The notes under the pieces were generated by a model. The model was not told the DNA's origin. It saw only the letters and a list, made by a program, of their open reading frames with translations, and did not search any database. DNA of 64,000 nt from an uncultured Gammaproteobacteria bacterium. GTDB lineage: Bacteria; Pseudomonadota; Gammaproteobacteria; Steroidobacterales; XN24. The position numbers were made by a program, and so were the translations under genes. Below, piece after piece: positions 1 to 9,867 of this stretch. Position 1 is the first letter of the stretch. The number at the start of each line of letters is the position of its first letter. Location: positions 29,166-93,165 of the forward strand of contig CAMYOC010000033.1 in assembly GCA_947259915.1 (NCBI GenBank), given 5' to 3'.

Positions 1-2
1 CA

Positions 3-125
3 GTCCACACGTTCCTGCTCGACGACGAGCCTGCGACCCGCATCGTCCTCGGCGACTGGCATCAGCAAGGAAGCGTGTTGCGCTGTGATACAGACGGGTA
101 TCGCCTGACCTCACTACCGCGCTGA
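3..125 (+). CDS. C-terminal fragment of a CDS truncated by the window edge; product unknown
   Basis: Open frame VHTFLLDDEPATRIVLGDWHQQGSVLRCDTDGYRLTSLPR ending in TGA at 123-125. Confidence 0.4.
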   Translation, partial: VHTFLLDDEPATRIVLGDWHQQGSVLRCDTDGYRLTSLPR

Positions 126-171
126 ACAGCACCCGCGACGCCGCGCATCCGGACCCGGCTCGCCTGCCCTC

Positions 172-795
172 TCAACTCGATGGCGGGCCGCTGTGGAAAC
201 GGACCTGGTCATCGGGGCGGCAAATCAGATCGTTCTCAACTTCGCGCAAGGTGACCGCGCGCCGTTCGATCTCGGTCTCCGACAGCGAACGGCGGCAGCT
301 CCGCGCCAGCGCCAGATAGTGCTGGTAGTGTCGGGCTTCGCTGGCCAGCAGCCCGCTATAAAAAGACGCCATGGGTTCGGCCAGCCGCGGCGCGAGCAGC
401 GCGAAACGCTCGCAGGAACGTGCCTCGATAAACGCGCCGATGAGCAGCAGGTCTACCAGCCTTCCGGGCTCCCCGGATCCCGCCGCTGCCCGCAGCGCCC
501 CGCCATAACGCGCCGCTGAGACCTGGCGCCAGCCGTATCCCAGACGATCCATAAGCTTGCGCACCTGCTCGAAATGGCGCAATTCCTCGCGCGCGAGCCG
601 GGACATGCGCAGCACCAGTTCATCCTGGTCGCCATAGCGGTTGATCAGGGCCAGAGCGGATGCGGCGGCCTTCTTTTCGCAGTTGGCATGATCGACGATC
701 AACAGGTCGATGGACTGCAGCGCCGCCTCGACCCATGCCGGCGGCGACGGCGCACCGAGAAAAACAGACATCTCTGCGGCAACAACCGCCGTCAT
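172..795 (-). CDS. miaE: tRNA-(ms[2]io[6]A)-hydroxylase, MiaE-like di-iron protein
   Basis: 207 aa; ferritin-like carboxylate motifs (DHANCEKKAAASAL, REELRHFEQVRKLM, IEARSCERFALLAP, SEARHYQHY). Start overlaps stop of upstream kinase (TGATG). Confidence 0.9.
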   Translation of the reverse strand: MTAVVAAEMSVFLGAPSPPAWVEAALQSIDLLIVDHANCEKKAAASALALINRYGDQDELVLRMSRLAREELRHFEQVRKLMDRLGYGWRQVSAARYGGALRAAAGSGEPGRLVDLLLIGAFIEARSCERFALLAPRLAEPMASFYSGLLASEARHYQHYLALARSCRRSLSETEIERRAVTLREVENDLICRPDDQVRFHSGPPSS

Positions 796-2042
796 CAGGC
801 CGCCGCGCGCAGCGTTTGAATCGCCTCGACCAGGTCCGTCGCGCTCTGATAACGATCGATAGGCGCTTTGGCCATCAGTGTGTTTATCAGCCCCTGGAGA
901 TGCGCGGCCTGGGGCGGAAGACGCGGAATCGCGGCGTGACTGTGCTTGTAGATCACTGACATGGGCGAAGCCGCCACATAGGGCTTCATGCCGGTCAACA
1001 TCTCGTAGAGGATCACCCCGAGACTGTAGAGGTCCCCTCGCTCATCGACCGGGTCCCCGTGTCCCTGCTCCGGGCTCATGTAATACGGGGTACCAAAGAT
1101 CTCGCCGGTGTGGGTAATGTCCAGCGCGGTGCGCAGCTGTTTGGCCAGACCAAAGTCGATCAGGGCCAGCGAATTGTCCTCGCGGACCATCACATTGCCG
1201 GGCTTGAGATCCCGATGCAGCACACCGATCGCATGGATCGCCACCAACGCGCGGGCCATCTGATCAAGGAAATCCAGCGCCAGATCCGGATCCAGACCAG
1301 TACCGATGCGTTTGCGCAGATCGCCCTCGGGGAAAAACTCCATCGCGATGTATGCATGATCGTCGGCGATTCCGAGGTCGTAGATCTTGACCACGTTGCG
1401 ATGGTGTATCTCCGAGATCAGCTCGTATTCTTGCAGGAAACGCTCGAAATCGCCCGGGCCGTCGGCCACATCGGGGACCTCGGTCAGGACTTTGACCACG
1501 ACCTGCTCGCCGTCGGTGTCGCTCTCCATCAGATACACCGAGGAGATGCCGCCGCGCGCCAGCAGGCGCACGAAGCGGTGACCGCGGAGCACAAATGTCG
1601 CGGGATCGGTGGTCTCCTCGCGCGCCGGCATCTTCAGACGAGCCATGCGCGCTGTGGCCTGGCGCCCGCGGCGCAGCGACTCGCGGATCGTGGCCATCAA
1701 CTCCTCATGGCCGAGATGGACCTTGGGCAGGAAATCGTCCGCGCCAGCGCGGATCGCGTCCACCGCAGCCTCCTGATCCCCCTGCGGCGTCAGCAGGATC
1801 ACCGGCGGGCAGCCCGGGCGGCGCTTGAGTTCCTTTAGCAGATCCATACCGGACCCGCCCGGCCAGCGGTGATCGAGCAGGATCAGGTCGCAGCTGGACG
1901 GCGAAACCCCGTCAGGCAAGGGGGGTGACTCGGCGGGATTGTGACCGATGATCTCCGCCTCGCCCCACTCGGCAGTCAGATGATGACCCAGCCAGTCACG
2001 GTATTCGGCATGATCGTCGATGATGAGAAATCGGATGCTCAA
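795..2042 (-). CDS. Response-regulator receiver domain fused to a Ser/Thr protein kinase
   Basis: N-term REC (FLIIDDH, LILLDHRWPGGSG, FLPK); C-term Hanks kinase (VVVKVL, HRDLKPGNVM, IDFGLAK, GTPYYMSPEQ). Confidence 0.9.
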   Translation of the reverse strand: MSIRFLIIDDHAEYRDWLGHHLTAEWGEAEIIGHNPAESPPLPDGVSPSSCDLILLDHRWPGGSGMDLLKELKRRPGCPPVILLTPQGDQEAAVDAIRAGADDFLPKVHLGHEELMATIRESLRRGRQATARMARLKMPAREETTDPATFVLRGHRFVRLLARGGISSVYLMESDTDGEQVVVKVLTEVPDVADGPGDFERFLQEYELISEIHHRNVVKIYDLGIADDHAYIAMEFFPEGDLRKRIGTGLDPDLALDFLDQMARALVAIHAIGVLHRDLKPGNVMVREDNSLALIDFGLAKQLRTALDITHTGEIFGTPYYMSPEQGHGDPVDERGDLYSLGVILYEMLTGMKPYVAASPMSVIYKHSHAAIPRLPPQAAHLQGLINTLMAKAPIDRYQSATDLVEAIQTLRAAA

Positions 2043-2072
2043 GGAGCTCTCCCTGCGGGCGCCACCGCCAGT

Positions 2073-3287
2073 TTACCCGCTTCGCGTCTTCAGGCCGATA
2101 ACCAGATCGGTGACATTGGTCCCGGTCGGGCCGGTTGACACCAGATCACCGCTGGCCTCGAGAAACACGCCGGCGTCCGCGCGCGACAACGACCGTTCCA
2201 CGTCAAGACCCTGTGCTTCGCCACGGGCGATCGTAGCACCATCGACGAGGCCGCCGGCATCCGCGCTGTTGCCATCGCTGCCGTCGGTGGCCGCGCACAG
2301 GATCGAGATGTCCCCGCGTCCGGCGATGCGCCGGGCGCAGCACAAGGCCAGATGCTGGTTACGGCCGCCGCGGCCGGGATCGGTCGGCAGCGTCGGCGTG
2401 GTTTCGCCGCCCCAGAGCTGGATCCCTGGCTGCCCGGAGTCCAGATCGGAGACGATCCGCCGGGCAGCCCGCTCCGGTTCTCCCCGCAGCGGAGTCCGAT
2501 GCCTCGATACAGGGAAACCGGCCGCCGCGGCCGCCGCCGCGCACGCGCTCAGGGCGCGATCCAGATCTGCGACGATGACGTGTTGCACGGAGCCGGCCGC
2601 AATGTCGCCTGCCGGCCCCGGCCCGAGTAACGCCCCCAGCCAGGCCGGCAGACCGGATGGCGGCTCCAGGCGGGAAGCTTTCAGCAAACCTGATCCGATA
2701 TCGGCAGGATCGTCCGCGGCCACGTCAGAAATGTAGTAGGCAGTCACCGCATGGCCCGTCAGGGCGGCGGCCAGCCCGCCACCCTTGATCCGGGACAGGC
2801 GCCGGCGCACCGCATTGATCGCGCGGATATCGAGACCACTGGCCAGCAGCCACTGGTTAGCCCGACGCAGGGTCTCCAGGTCGACGCCAGGGACCGGTGC
2901 TTCGACCAGGCTCGACGCCCCGCCCGAAATCAGACAGACCACATCGATGCCGGTCTGCAGGCCGGCCACGAACTCAAGCAGATAGGAACCCGCCTCGAGA
3001 CTATCCTGATCCGGCAACGGATGACCGGTGGCGCGGATCTCCAGCCTGTCATCCCGGGTCAATACCGGATCCTCGTAGCCGCGTCGGGTGATGATCAGAC
3101 CGCGGCCGGGGCCCGCACCCGGCGCCTGGAGCAGGCCTCGGGTCATGGCGCAGGCGGACTTACCGATGGCGATCAGATCGAAGGGGCGGTCATGGCCGGC
3201 GCGCGAAGTCGCCTTTGCGGTGCAGACCGTGCCGTCCACGGCCGCGAGGCCGGCCGCGAGGATCTCCAGCAACAGCGCGCGGGACAT
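2073..3287 (-). CDS. Glycerate 2-kinase (GckA/TtuD, MOFRL family)
   Basis: 404 aa; IAIGKSACAM, CLISGGASSL, GGRNQHLAL and ATDGSDGN motifs typical of the family. Confidence 0.85.
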   Translation of the reverse strand: MSRALLLEILAAGLAAVDGTVCTAKATSRAGHDRPFDLIAIGKSACAMTRGLLQAPGAGPGRGLIITRRGYEDPVLTRDDRLEIRATGHPLPDQDSLEAGSYLLEFVAGLQTGIDVVCLISGGASSLVEAPVPGVDLETLRRANQWLLASGLDIRAINAVRRRLSRIKGGGLAAALTGHAVTAYYISDVAADDPADIGSGLLKASRLEPPSGLPAWLGALLGPGPAGDIAAGSVQHVIVADLDRALSACAAAAAAAGFPVSRHRTPLRGEPERAARRIVSDLDSGQPGIQLWGGETTPTLPTDPGRGGRNQHLALCCARRIAGRGDISILCAATDGSDGNSADAGGLVDGATIARGEAQGLDVERSLSRADAGVFLEASGDLVSTGPTGTNVTDLVIGLKTRSG

Positions 3288-3306
3288 TGGCTGGCCCGCG
3301 ACGGGC

Positions 3307-4815
3307 CTACCCGCGTCGTGCGGCGGCCAGGCTGGTGACGTTCAGCTCCCGCGCCTGTTTGGCGGAATCCGCGCGGTTGGCTTCGATGCGGCGCAGATAG
3401 TCCACGGTCACGTCTCCGGTCACGTATTGGCCGGAGAAACAGGACGTATCAAATTGCTCGATCCGCGCGTTCTGATGACTGACTGAGCGGATCAGATCGT
3501 CCAGGGTCTGATAGATCAGCCAATCGGCGCCGATAATCTCGGCGATCTCGTCCTCGCTGCGATCGTGTGCGACCAGCTCGCGCGCCGCGGGCATGTCGAT
3601 GCCGTAAACATTGGGGTAGCGGACCGGCGGTGCGGCAGAAGCGAAATAGACCTTGTTGGCACCGGCTTCCCGGGCCATCTCGATGATCTGCCGCGAGGTC
3701 GTGCCGCGGACGATCGAATCATCGACCAGCAGCACGTTTTTGCCGCGAAATTCCAGATCGATGGCGTTGAGCTTTTGACGCACCGATTTTTCGCGCATGG
3801 CCTGGCCGGGCATGATGAACGTGCGGCCGATGTAACGATTCTTGATAAAGCCCTCGCGATATTTGACCCCGAGTCGATGAGCCAGCGGCAACGCGCTGGT
3901 ACGGCTGGTGTCGGGCACCGGGATCACCACATCGATGTCATGGTCCGGCCTCAGCGAGAGGATGCGGTCAGCGAGGGCCTCGCCCATGCGCAGACGCGCC
4001 TTGTAGACCGAGATGTTGTCCATGATCGAATCGGGCCGGGCGAAGTAGACATATTCGAAGATGCATGGGCTGTGGCTGATCGGTGCAACGCACTGGTGCG
4101 TGTGCAGCACTCCGTCCGGATCGATCAACACCGCCTCGCCCGGCTCCACGTCGCGCAACATATCGAAACCGAGCGCATCGAGCGCCACGCTCTCGGACGC
4201 GATCATGTGTTCATCACCGGCGACGCTGCGGCGACGGCCGATGACCAGCGGCCGGATGCCATAAGGGTCGCGAAACCCGAGGATCCCTACCTTCATGATC
4301 AACGCCACTACTGCGTAGCCGCCCTGACAGCGTCCATGCAGCGCGGTGACCGCTGCGAATACTTCCTCCGGGCCTGGCTCGGCGCTGTTACTGGACCGTT
4401 CCAGCTCATGGGCGAGAACGTTGAGCAGCACCTCGGAATCCGAACCGGTATTGAGATGCCGTCGGTCCTCGTTCTTGACCAGTCCGGCCAGCTGTTCCGC
4501 GTTGGTGAGGTTACCGTTGTGCGCGAGACAGATACCGAACGGGGAATTGACGTAGAAGGGTTGGGCCTCGTCCTTGGCGCTGCAGCCAGCAGTCGGGTAG
4601 CGCACGTGGCCGATGCCCATCCGGCCGGTCAATTTGAGCATGTGGCGCTGCTGGAACACGTCCCGGACCAGCCCATTGCGCTTGCGCATATGGAAACGAC
4701 CATCGGCGGTGACAATACCGGCGGCGTCCTGCCCACGATGTTGCAACACCGTCAGCGCATCATAGATCGCCTGATTTACCGGCTCTCGACCCACGATGCC
4801 AATCAGACCACACAT
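3307..4815 (-). CDS. purF: Amidophosphoribosyltransferase
   Basis: 502 aa; [10 protein letters not shown]-terminal nucleophile Cys, PRPP motif [14 protein letters not shown]. Confidence 0.97.
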   Translation of the reverse strand: MCGLIGIVGREPVNQAIYDALTVLQHRGQDAAGIVTADGRFHMRKRNGLVRDVFQQRHMLKLTGRMGIGHVRYPTAGCSAKDEAQPFYVNSPFGICLAHNGNLTNAEQLAGLVKNEDRRHLNTGSDSEVLLNVLAHELERSSNSAEPGPEEVFAAVTALHGRCQGGYAVVALIMKVGILGFRDPYGIRPLVIGRRRSVAGDEHMIASESVALDALGFDMLRDVEPGEAVLIDPDGVLHTHQCVAPISHSPCIFEYVYFARPDSIMDNISVYKARLRMGEALADRILSLRPDHDIDVVIPVPDTSRTSALPLAHRLGVKYREGFIKNRYIGRTFIMPGQAMREKSVRQKLNAIDLEFRGKNVLLVDDSIVRGTTSRQIIEMAREAGANKVYFASAAPPVRYPNVYGIDMPAARELVAHDRSEDEIAEIIGADWLIYQTLDDLIRSVSHQNARIEQFDTSCFSGQYVTGDVTVDYLRRIEANRADSAKQARELNVTSLAAARRG

Positions 4816-4830
4816 ATCGCGATCCCCTGT

Positions 4831-5358
4831 CTAGCCTTCGCCTTGCGGCAGCAGCGAATCAACCGCTGGCGCTACCGCCTTGTCCAGATGTTCGATACCG
4901 GCCTGGAAGTTCGCCAGCAGCCAGTTTGCAACCGGCTCGCCCAGCGGCACCAGCCGCGACTGTTCCCACCAGGGTTCCTGGTCCAGTTCCATCAGCCGGA
5001 ACACCAGCACCAGGATACCCACCAGCAACACGCCCCGCGCGCCGCCAAAAACCATGCCCAGGACCCGGTCGGTGCCGCTCAGCCCGGTCTTGGCGACGAG
5101 TATTCCGATCAGCGCATTGAGCAGGCCGCCAGCGATCAGCACCAGCAGGAAGGTGAGCAAGCGCGCAGCCCACAGTCGGAGCGCCTCGGATCCAATCGAG
5201 CCCAGCATCGGCTCCAGCAGCTGCGAGAAATTCAGCGCCACCCACAAGGCCAGGATCCAGGTCACCAGGGATAGTGCCTCTTTGAAAAAACCCCGGAACA
5301 ACCCGATCAGGACGGATACCAGAAAGGCGGCGACGATGATGTAATCGATGGTCAGCAT
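4831..5358 (-). CDS. cvpA: CvpA family membrane protein
   Basis: Hydrophobic protein starting MLTIDYIIVAAFLVSVLIGLFRGFFKEALSL, directly upstream of purF. Confidence 0.9.
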   Translation of the reverse strand: MLTIDYIIVAAFLVSVLIGLFRGFFKEALSLVTWILALWVALNFSQLLEPMLGSIGSEALRLWAARLLTFLLVLIAGGLLNALIGILVAKTGLSGTDRVLGMVFGGARGVLLVGILVLVFRLMELDQEPWWEQSRLVPLGEPVANWLLANFQAGIEHLDKAVAPAVDSLLPQGEG

Positions 5359-5412
5359 CCGGTTCCCGCGGCTGAATGCGATTCTACCAAAGGCATGTTT
5401 TTCTCGCGCCTG

Positions 5413-6087
5413 TCACTCATCGACCTGCACCACGCGACCAGGATAGCCCGCCTTGCCGAGCCGGGCCGCGAGCGCTTCCGCGGCAGGTCGATCATCAACC
5501 GGCCCTACCCGGACGCGGTGCATGGTCCTGCCGTCAGCGACCAGTTGCACCTGGAAAGTCGCATAACCCGCAGCCTTGAGCTCGCTTTGCAGGCGTTTCG
5601 CGTTGTCCCCATTGGAAAAACTGCCGACCTGTACCGCCCAGCTTCCGGCCGGTGGTGCCGCCTGTGGCTGGGGCCTGGGCGGCGCCGGTTTGGCCGCAAC
5701 CGGAGCTGGATCAGCGGTAGCGGGTTTCACCTCGACCTTGGGCGCGGCAATTTTTTCTGCAGCCGGCGCGGGAGCTGCAGCTTTCTCTGACTGATCGACG
5801 GCGTCCCGTCGTGGGTCTTGCGCGACCGGTCTCGAGGACGACGCGTCGGCGGTCGGCGTGGGCGTGGGTCGCATCACGGTACCGCTGGACTTTGTCGCGG
5901 GGCGTTCCGCGGGCACGTCGAGCCGGATCGTGTGGGTGCGCTTGCCGCTGTCCGGCGCCGGCAATTCAAGCCCCACTTTGACTGCCGGCTGCTCGTCCGG
6001 ACCATCCAGCAGGAGGGGTATAAACAGGATGCCGGCCACGACCAGCACGGCGGCTCCGACCAGACGCTCTTTCAACTGCTGATCCAT
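5413..6087 (-). CDS. SPOR domain-containing protein (DedD-like)
   Basis: MDQQLKERLVGAAVLVVAGILFIPLLLDG TM segment, low-complexity linker, C-term SPOR (WAVQVGSFSNGDNAKRLQSELKAAGY). Start overlaps folC stop (TGATG). Confidence 0.88.
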   Translation of the reverse strand: MDQQLKERLVGAAVLVVAGILFIPLLLDGPDEQPAVKVGLELPAPDSGKRTHTIRLDVPAERPATKSSGTVMRPTPTPTADASSSRPVAQDPRRDAVDQSEKAAAPAPAAEKIAAPKVEVKPATADPAPVAAKPAPPRPQPQAAPPAGSWAVQVGSFSNGDNAKRLQSELKAAGYATFQVQLVADGRTMHRVRVGPVDDRPAAEALAARLGKAGYPGRVVQVDE

Positions 6088-7400
6088 CAGGATGGGCTTG
6101 AAATCTCCGACCGGCCCCGGGGATATGCGGCGGCTGCAGAGTATACCCCAAGGCACTGCAACACCGGCCCGGCCAGATGGAACGAGCCGAAGGCCACTAT
6201 CCGGTCCCCGCTGACGGCAGCGGAACGAGCCATCGCGATCGCGTCCGCCACCGACCCGACCTCACGCAATATACCGGCCCCGGCCACCGCCGCCTGCGCC
6301 GCCGTCTCTCCGGCGGTGGCGCCCCGGTCCCCCCCCAGACCAAGCACAATCCATTCATCGATGACCTCGCGCATCGCCTCGACCACTCCCCCGATGTCCT
6401 TGTCAGCCAGCATGCCGAACACCGCGATCGTGCGCCGGGCAGCCGGGCGAGTGCGCAAAAAGGCGGCGAGGGCGGCGGCGCCGTCCGGATTGTGTGCCAG
6501 GTCGATGATCCACTCCGGATCCCCATCCAGCACCTGAAGCCGCGCCGGAAGCACGGCTGCCGCGACCCCGCAGGCCACCCGGTCCGCGGACTCAAGCAGG
6601 GTCGGATCGAGACGATCGAGCGCCTCGAGCGCGCAGCTGGCGTTATCGAGCAGCGGGCCCGGAAACCGCTCCGCCGGAAGACCCGGTAGCCGTCTCCGGC
6701 TGCCGGCGAAGCACCATTCCCTCCCGGACAATTCGTGGCCGAAATCGACACCCAGCCGGAGCATCGGCGCACCGAGTTCCTCGGCTCGACTCAACACTGA
6801 GGCAGGCGGCTCGCGGTCGCCGAGGACCAGGGGCCGGGCCGCCCTGAGGATGCCGGCCTTCTCCCGACCGATGGCTTCCCGATCCGCGCCCAGCCAGGCC
6901 TGATGGTCGAGCGCAATCGAGGTGATGACCGCGATATCGGCGTCGATCAGGTTGACCGCGTCCAGTCGCCCGCCCATCCCGACTTCAAGCACCGCCACCT
7001 CCGGCGCCCGACGTCCGATGATCGTCAGCGCGGCGAGTGTACCGAACTCGAAATAGGTCAAACCGGTATCGCGCCGGGCGTCCTCGACCGCCTGGAAAGC
7101 CTCCATCAATGCCGCATCATCGACCGGGTGGCCGTCAAAGCGGATACGCTCGTTGTAACGGAACAGATGGGGCGAGGTGAAGCTGGCCACGCTGACACCC
7201 AGCGCGCCGAGCACGCTCTCCAGCACCGCCACCGTGCTGCCTTTGCCGTTGGTACCGGCAACGGTAATCACCACGGTGTCCGAAGCCAGCGATGGCAGTC
7301 GCTGATAGACCCGACGCGGGCGGGCCAGACCCAGTTCGATTGCGCGCGGATACAGGGTCTCTTGCCAGCTGAGCCAGCTATCGAGATCCGTGAATTTCAA
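6087..7400 (-). CDS. folC: Bifunctional folylpolyglutamate synthase/dihydrofolate synthase
   Basis: 437 aa; VAGTNGKGSTVAVLESVL P-loop, FTSPHLFRYNERIR, LEVGMGGRLDAVN. Confidence 0.95.
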   Translation of the reverse strand: MKFTDLDSWLSWQETLYPRAIELGLARPRRVYQRLPSLASDTVVITVAGTNGKGSTVAVLESVLGALGVSVASFTSPHLFRYNERIRFDGHPVDDAALMEAFQAVEDARRDTGLTYFEFGTLAALTIIGRRAPEVAVLEVGMGGRLDAVNLIDADIAVITSIALDHQAWLGADREAIGREKAGILRAARPLVLGDREPPASVLSRAEELGAPMLRLGVDFGHELSGREWCFAGSRRRLPGLPAERFPGPLLDNASCALEALDRLDPTLLESADRVACGVAAAVLPARLQVLDGDPEWIIDLAHNPDGAAALAAFLRTRPAARRTIAVFGMLADKDIGGVVEAMREVIDEWIVLGLGGDRGATAGETAAQAAVAGAGILREVGSVADAIAMARSAAVSGDRIVAFGSFHLAGPVLQCLGVYSAAAAYPRGRSEISSPS

Positions 7401-7414
7401 GGTCTCTACCTGCT

Positions 7415-8280
7415 TCAGGACTGGGGTTGGGCTTGCCGGGTCAACATGGCCAGCACCGAGGCCAGCCGCTCCCGCATCTGACGCCGATCTACGATCATGT
7501 CCAGCGCCCCATGCTCGAGCAGGAATTCGCTGCGCTGGAAGCCCTCGGGCAGGGTCTCGCCGACGGTCTGCTGGATCACCCGGGGTCCGGCGAAGCCGAT
7601 CAGCGCCTGCGGCTCGGCAACGTTGATATCACCCAGCATGGCAAGACTGGCGGACACACCGCCGGTGGTGGGATCTGTCATCACCGACACAAACGGCACT
7701 CCTGCCTCTGCCAGCTGGGCCAGCGCTGCGCTGGTCTTGGACATCTGCATCAGCGAGAACAGGCCCTCCTGCATCCGCGCGCCGCCGCTGGCGGAGAAAC
7801 AGATCAGCGGGATGCGACTGGAGAGAGACACCTTGGCCGCACGCGCAAAACGCTCCCCGACTACCGATCCCATCGAGCCACCCATAAAGCTGAACTCGAA
7901 GGCGCAGGCCACCACCGGCATGCCCAGCATGCGCCCGCTTATTGCGACCAGGGCGTCCGTCTCGTCGGTGGCTCGCTGGGCCTGGGTGAGTCGATCCCGG
8001 TAACGTTTGGAGTCCTTGAAACGCAGCGGGTCTTCCGGAAGGAGTCCGGCACCGATCTCGGTCTGATCCCCGGGATCGAGAAACGTCTTCAGCCGGGTCC
8101 TGGCGCCGATGCGCATGTGATGGTCGCACTTCGGGCACACGTAGACATTACGTTCAACCTCGTTGCGATAGAGCACCGATCCGCAGGCTTCGCACTTGGT
8201 CCACAAGCCCTCCGGGACCGAGCGCGAGCGGCGCTGGGTCTTGATCTTGGATGGCATCAACTTGTCGAACCAGTTCATGG
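7415..8280 (-). CDS. accD: Acetyl-CoA carboxylase carboxyltransferase subunit beta
   Basis: Starts [15 protein letters not shown]; zinc ribbon [47 protein letters not shown]. The ORF extends upstream but the conserved start is at 8280. Confidence 0.95.
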
Positions 8281-8342
8281 TCGGCATCCCCGGGCCCGCA
8301 TGCCCCAACAATAGTTCGGAGGGATCATAGCGCAAGCGCCCA

Positions 8343-9143
8343 CTAGTCGGTGAGTGACCGGAGAGGCAACAAGGACGAGTCCGCCGGGCTGGCTGGCCGC
8401 TGCGGGAAATCCGGGTAGTCGACACGCCGCAGGTAAAGCCCACAGGCGGCGGCCGTTGCGCCGGCGTCCTGGCGATCAGCGCCCCGCAGCACCCGCTCGA
8501 CCCAGGCTACATCGGCGTCCCCGCGGCCAACAACGACGAGGGTGCCGACGACGTTCCGCACCATATGATGCAAAAACGCGTTCGCCGTGATGTCGACCCG
8601 CAGCAATGACCCTTCCCGCGCCACCGAGATCGCGGACACCGTGCGCACCGCGGTCTTGGCCTGACACTCCGCAGCACGAAATGCCGAGAAGTCGTGCTCA
8701 CCAAGCAGGCAGGCCGCAGCTTGCTGCATGGGCACAACATCCAGGGGCCGCCGCACCCACCATGCGCGCTGACGCAGCAAGGCAGAGCGCAGCGGCGAGT
8801 TGAAAATCCAGAACCGGTAGCTGCGGGCGCGTGCCGAGAATCGCGCGTGGAAGCCGGATGGCGCCGGTCGCACCCAGGCGACGTTGACATCACCCGGCAG
8901 GTTGCTGTTGACACCGAGGGTCCAGGCCCGCTGCGGACGCTGTTGCCCGGTATCAAAGTGCGCGACTTGTCCGGCTGCATGCACACCGGCGTCAGTGCGG
9001 CCCGCGCAGACCAGCGACACCGGATGATCGGCGACCTCTGACACCGCCTGCTCCAATGTGCCCTGGACCGTCCGCGTCCCGACTTGTGACTGCCAGCCGG
9101 AGAACGCGGCACCGTCATATTCGATCCCGAGCACAAGGCGCAT
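8343..9143 (-). CDS. truA: tRNA pseudouridine(38-40) synthase
   Basis: [20 protein letters not shown], catalytic [14 protein letters not shown]. Confidence 0.95.
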   Translation of the reverse strand: MRLVLGIEYDGAAFSGWQSQVGTRTVQGTLEQAVSEVADHPVSLVCAGRTDAGVHAAGQVAHFDTGQQRPQRAWTLGVNSNLPGDVNVAWVRPAPSGFHARFSARARSYRFWIFNSPLRSALLRQRAWWVRRPLDVVPMQQAAACLLGEHDFSAFRAAECQAKTAVRTVSAISVAREGSLLRVDITANAFLHHMVRNVVGTLVVVGRGDADVAWVERVLRGADRQDAGATAAACGLYLRRVDYPDFPQRPASPADSSLLPLRSLTD

Positions 9144-9148
9144 GGAGA

Positions 9149-9823
9149 TCAGACCAGGGTCAGGCCGAGGATCAGACCCAGCGCCAGCGCGAACAGCAAC
9201 GCATCCGCGACATTGACGCGTCCCACCGGCGGCAGCTCCGCCGGCGTCACCACTGCCCCATGGCCGGACTCGATATCTTCGATCAATCGCGCCGCGGCGT
9301 CCGCCCAGCCACCGAATTGTCGGGGTTTGATGCCGGCCCGTCCGGCCGCCTGAGCGACCACCTCAGCGGTGCGCGGGACGGCATCGAGCGTCATGGCCGT
9401 GCGCAGCGCGAAGCGGTCCGGGTGAAAGCCGAGCCGGCGCATGGGTTTGAGCAGAGTAGCGATCGCCGAGGCGGTGAGCGCAGCCGGCGTCGTTTGCCGC
9501 AGCCATTCGACGGCACTGACGAGGATCACCAGAACGCCGGCCCGGCGCAGCGCGAGCGACCACTCCGCCGCGGTGGGCCAGGCCCAGTCTGCACCCGGGC
9601 GAGGCTCAGGCGCCACCACCAGATAGATCAGCGCGATAGACAGAAGCAGCCAGCGGATTCGCCTCAGGGACTTGAACAGCCGCATAAGGCACTCGCGTCC
9701 GCCTCGGGCGACAAGCAGGACAAGCAGCGTGAGCACCGCGAGCTGACCGGGGAGGCTGTAGCGGAACAGGGAAGCCCCCAGCGCCAGCAGTAACACCAGC
9801 CGGAGCACGGGATGCAGACTCAT
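9149..9823 (-). CDS. CbiQ/EcfT-like membrane protein (putative energy-coupling factor transporter T component)
   Basis: Several hydrophobic helices plus LLKPMRRLGFHPDRFALRTAMTLDAVPRTAEVVAQAAGRAG, resembling the EcfT coupling region; divergent. Confidence 0.5.
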   Translation of the reverse strand: MSLHPVLRLVLLLALGASLFRYSLPGQLAVLTLLVLLVARGGRECLMRLFKSLRRIRWLLLSIALIYLVVAPEPRPGADWAWPTAAEWSLALRRAGVLVILVSAVEWLRQTTPAALTASAIATLLKPMRRLGFHPDRFALRTAMTLDAVPRTAEVVAQAAGRAGIKPRQFGGWADAAARLIEDIESGHGAVVTPAELPPVGRVNVADALLFALALGLILGLTLV

Positions 9824-9867
9824 CCGCCAGCGGCCCCGACTTCAGACCCGCGCAGGATCCGGCCGCC

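Noticed and set aside
3565-5274. 569-aa plus-strand ORF opposite purF/cvpA
   Set aside because: Overlaps two conserved genes; no domain; low-complexity His/Gln/Arg content.
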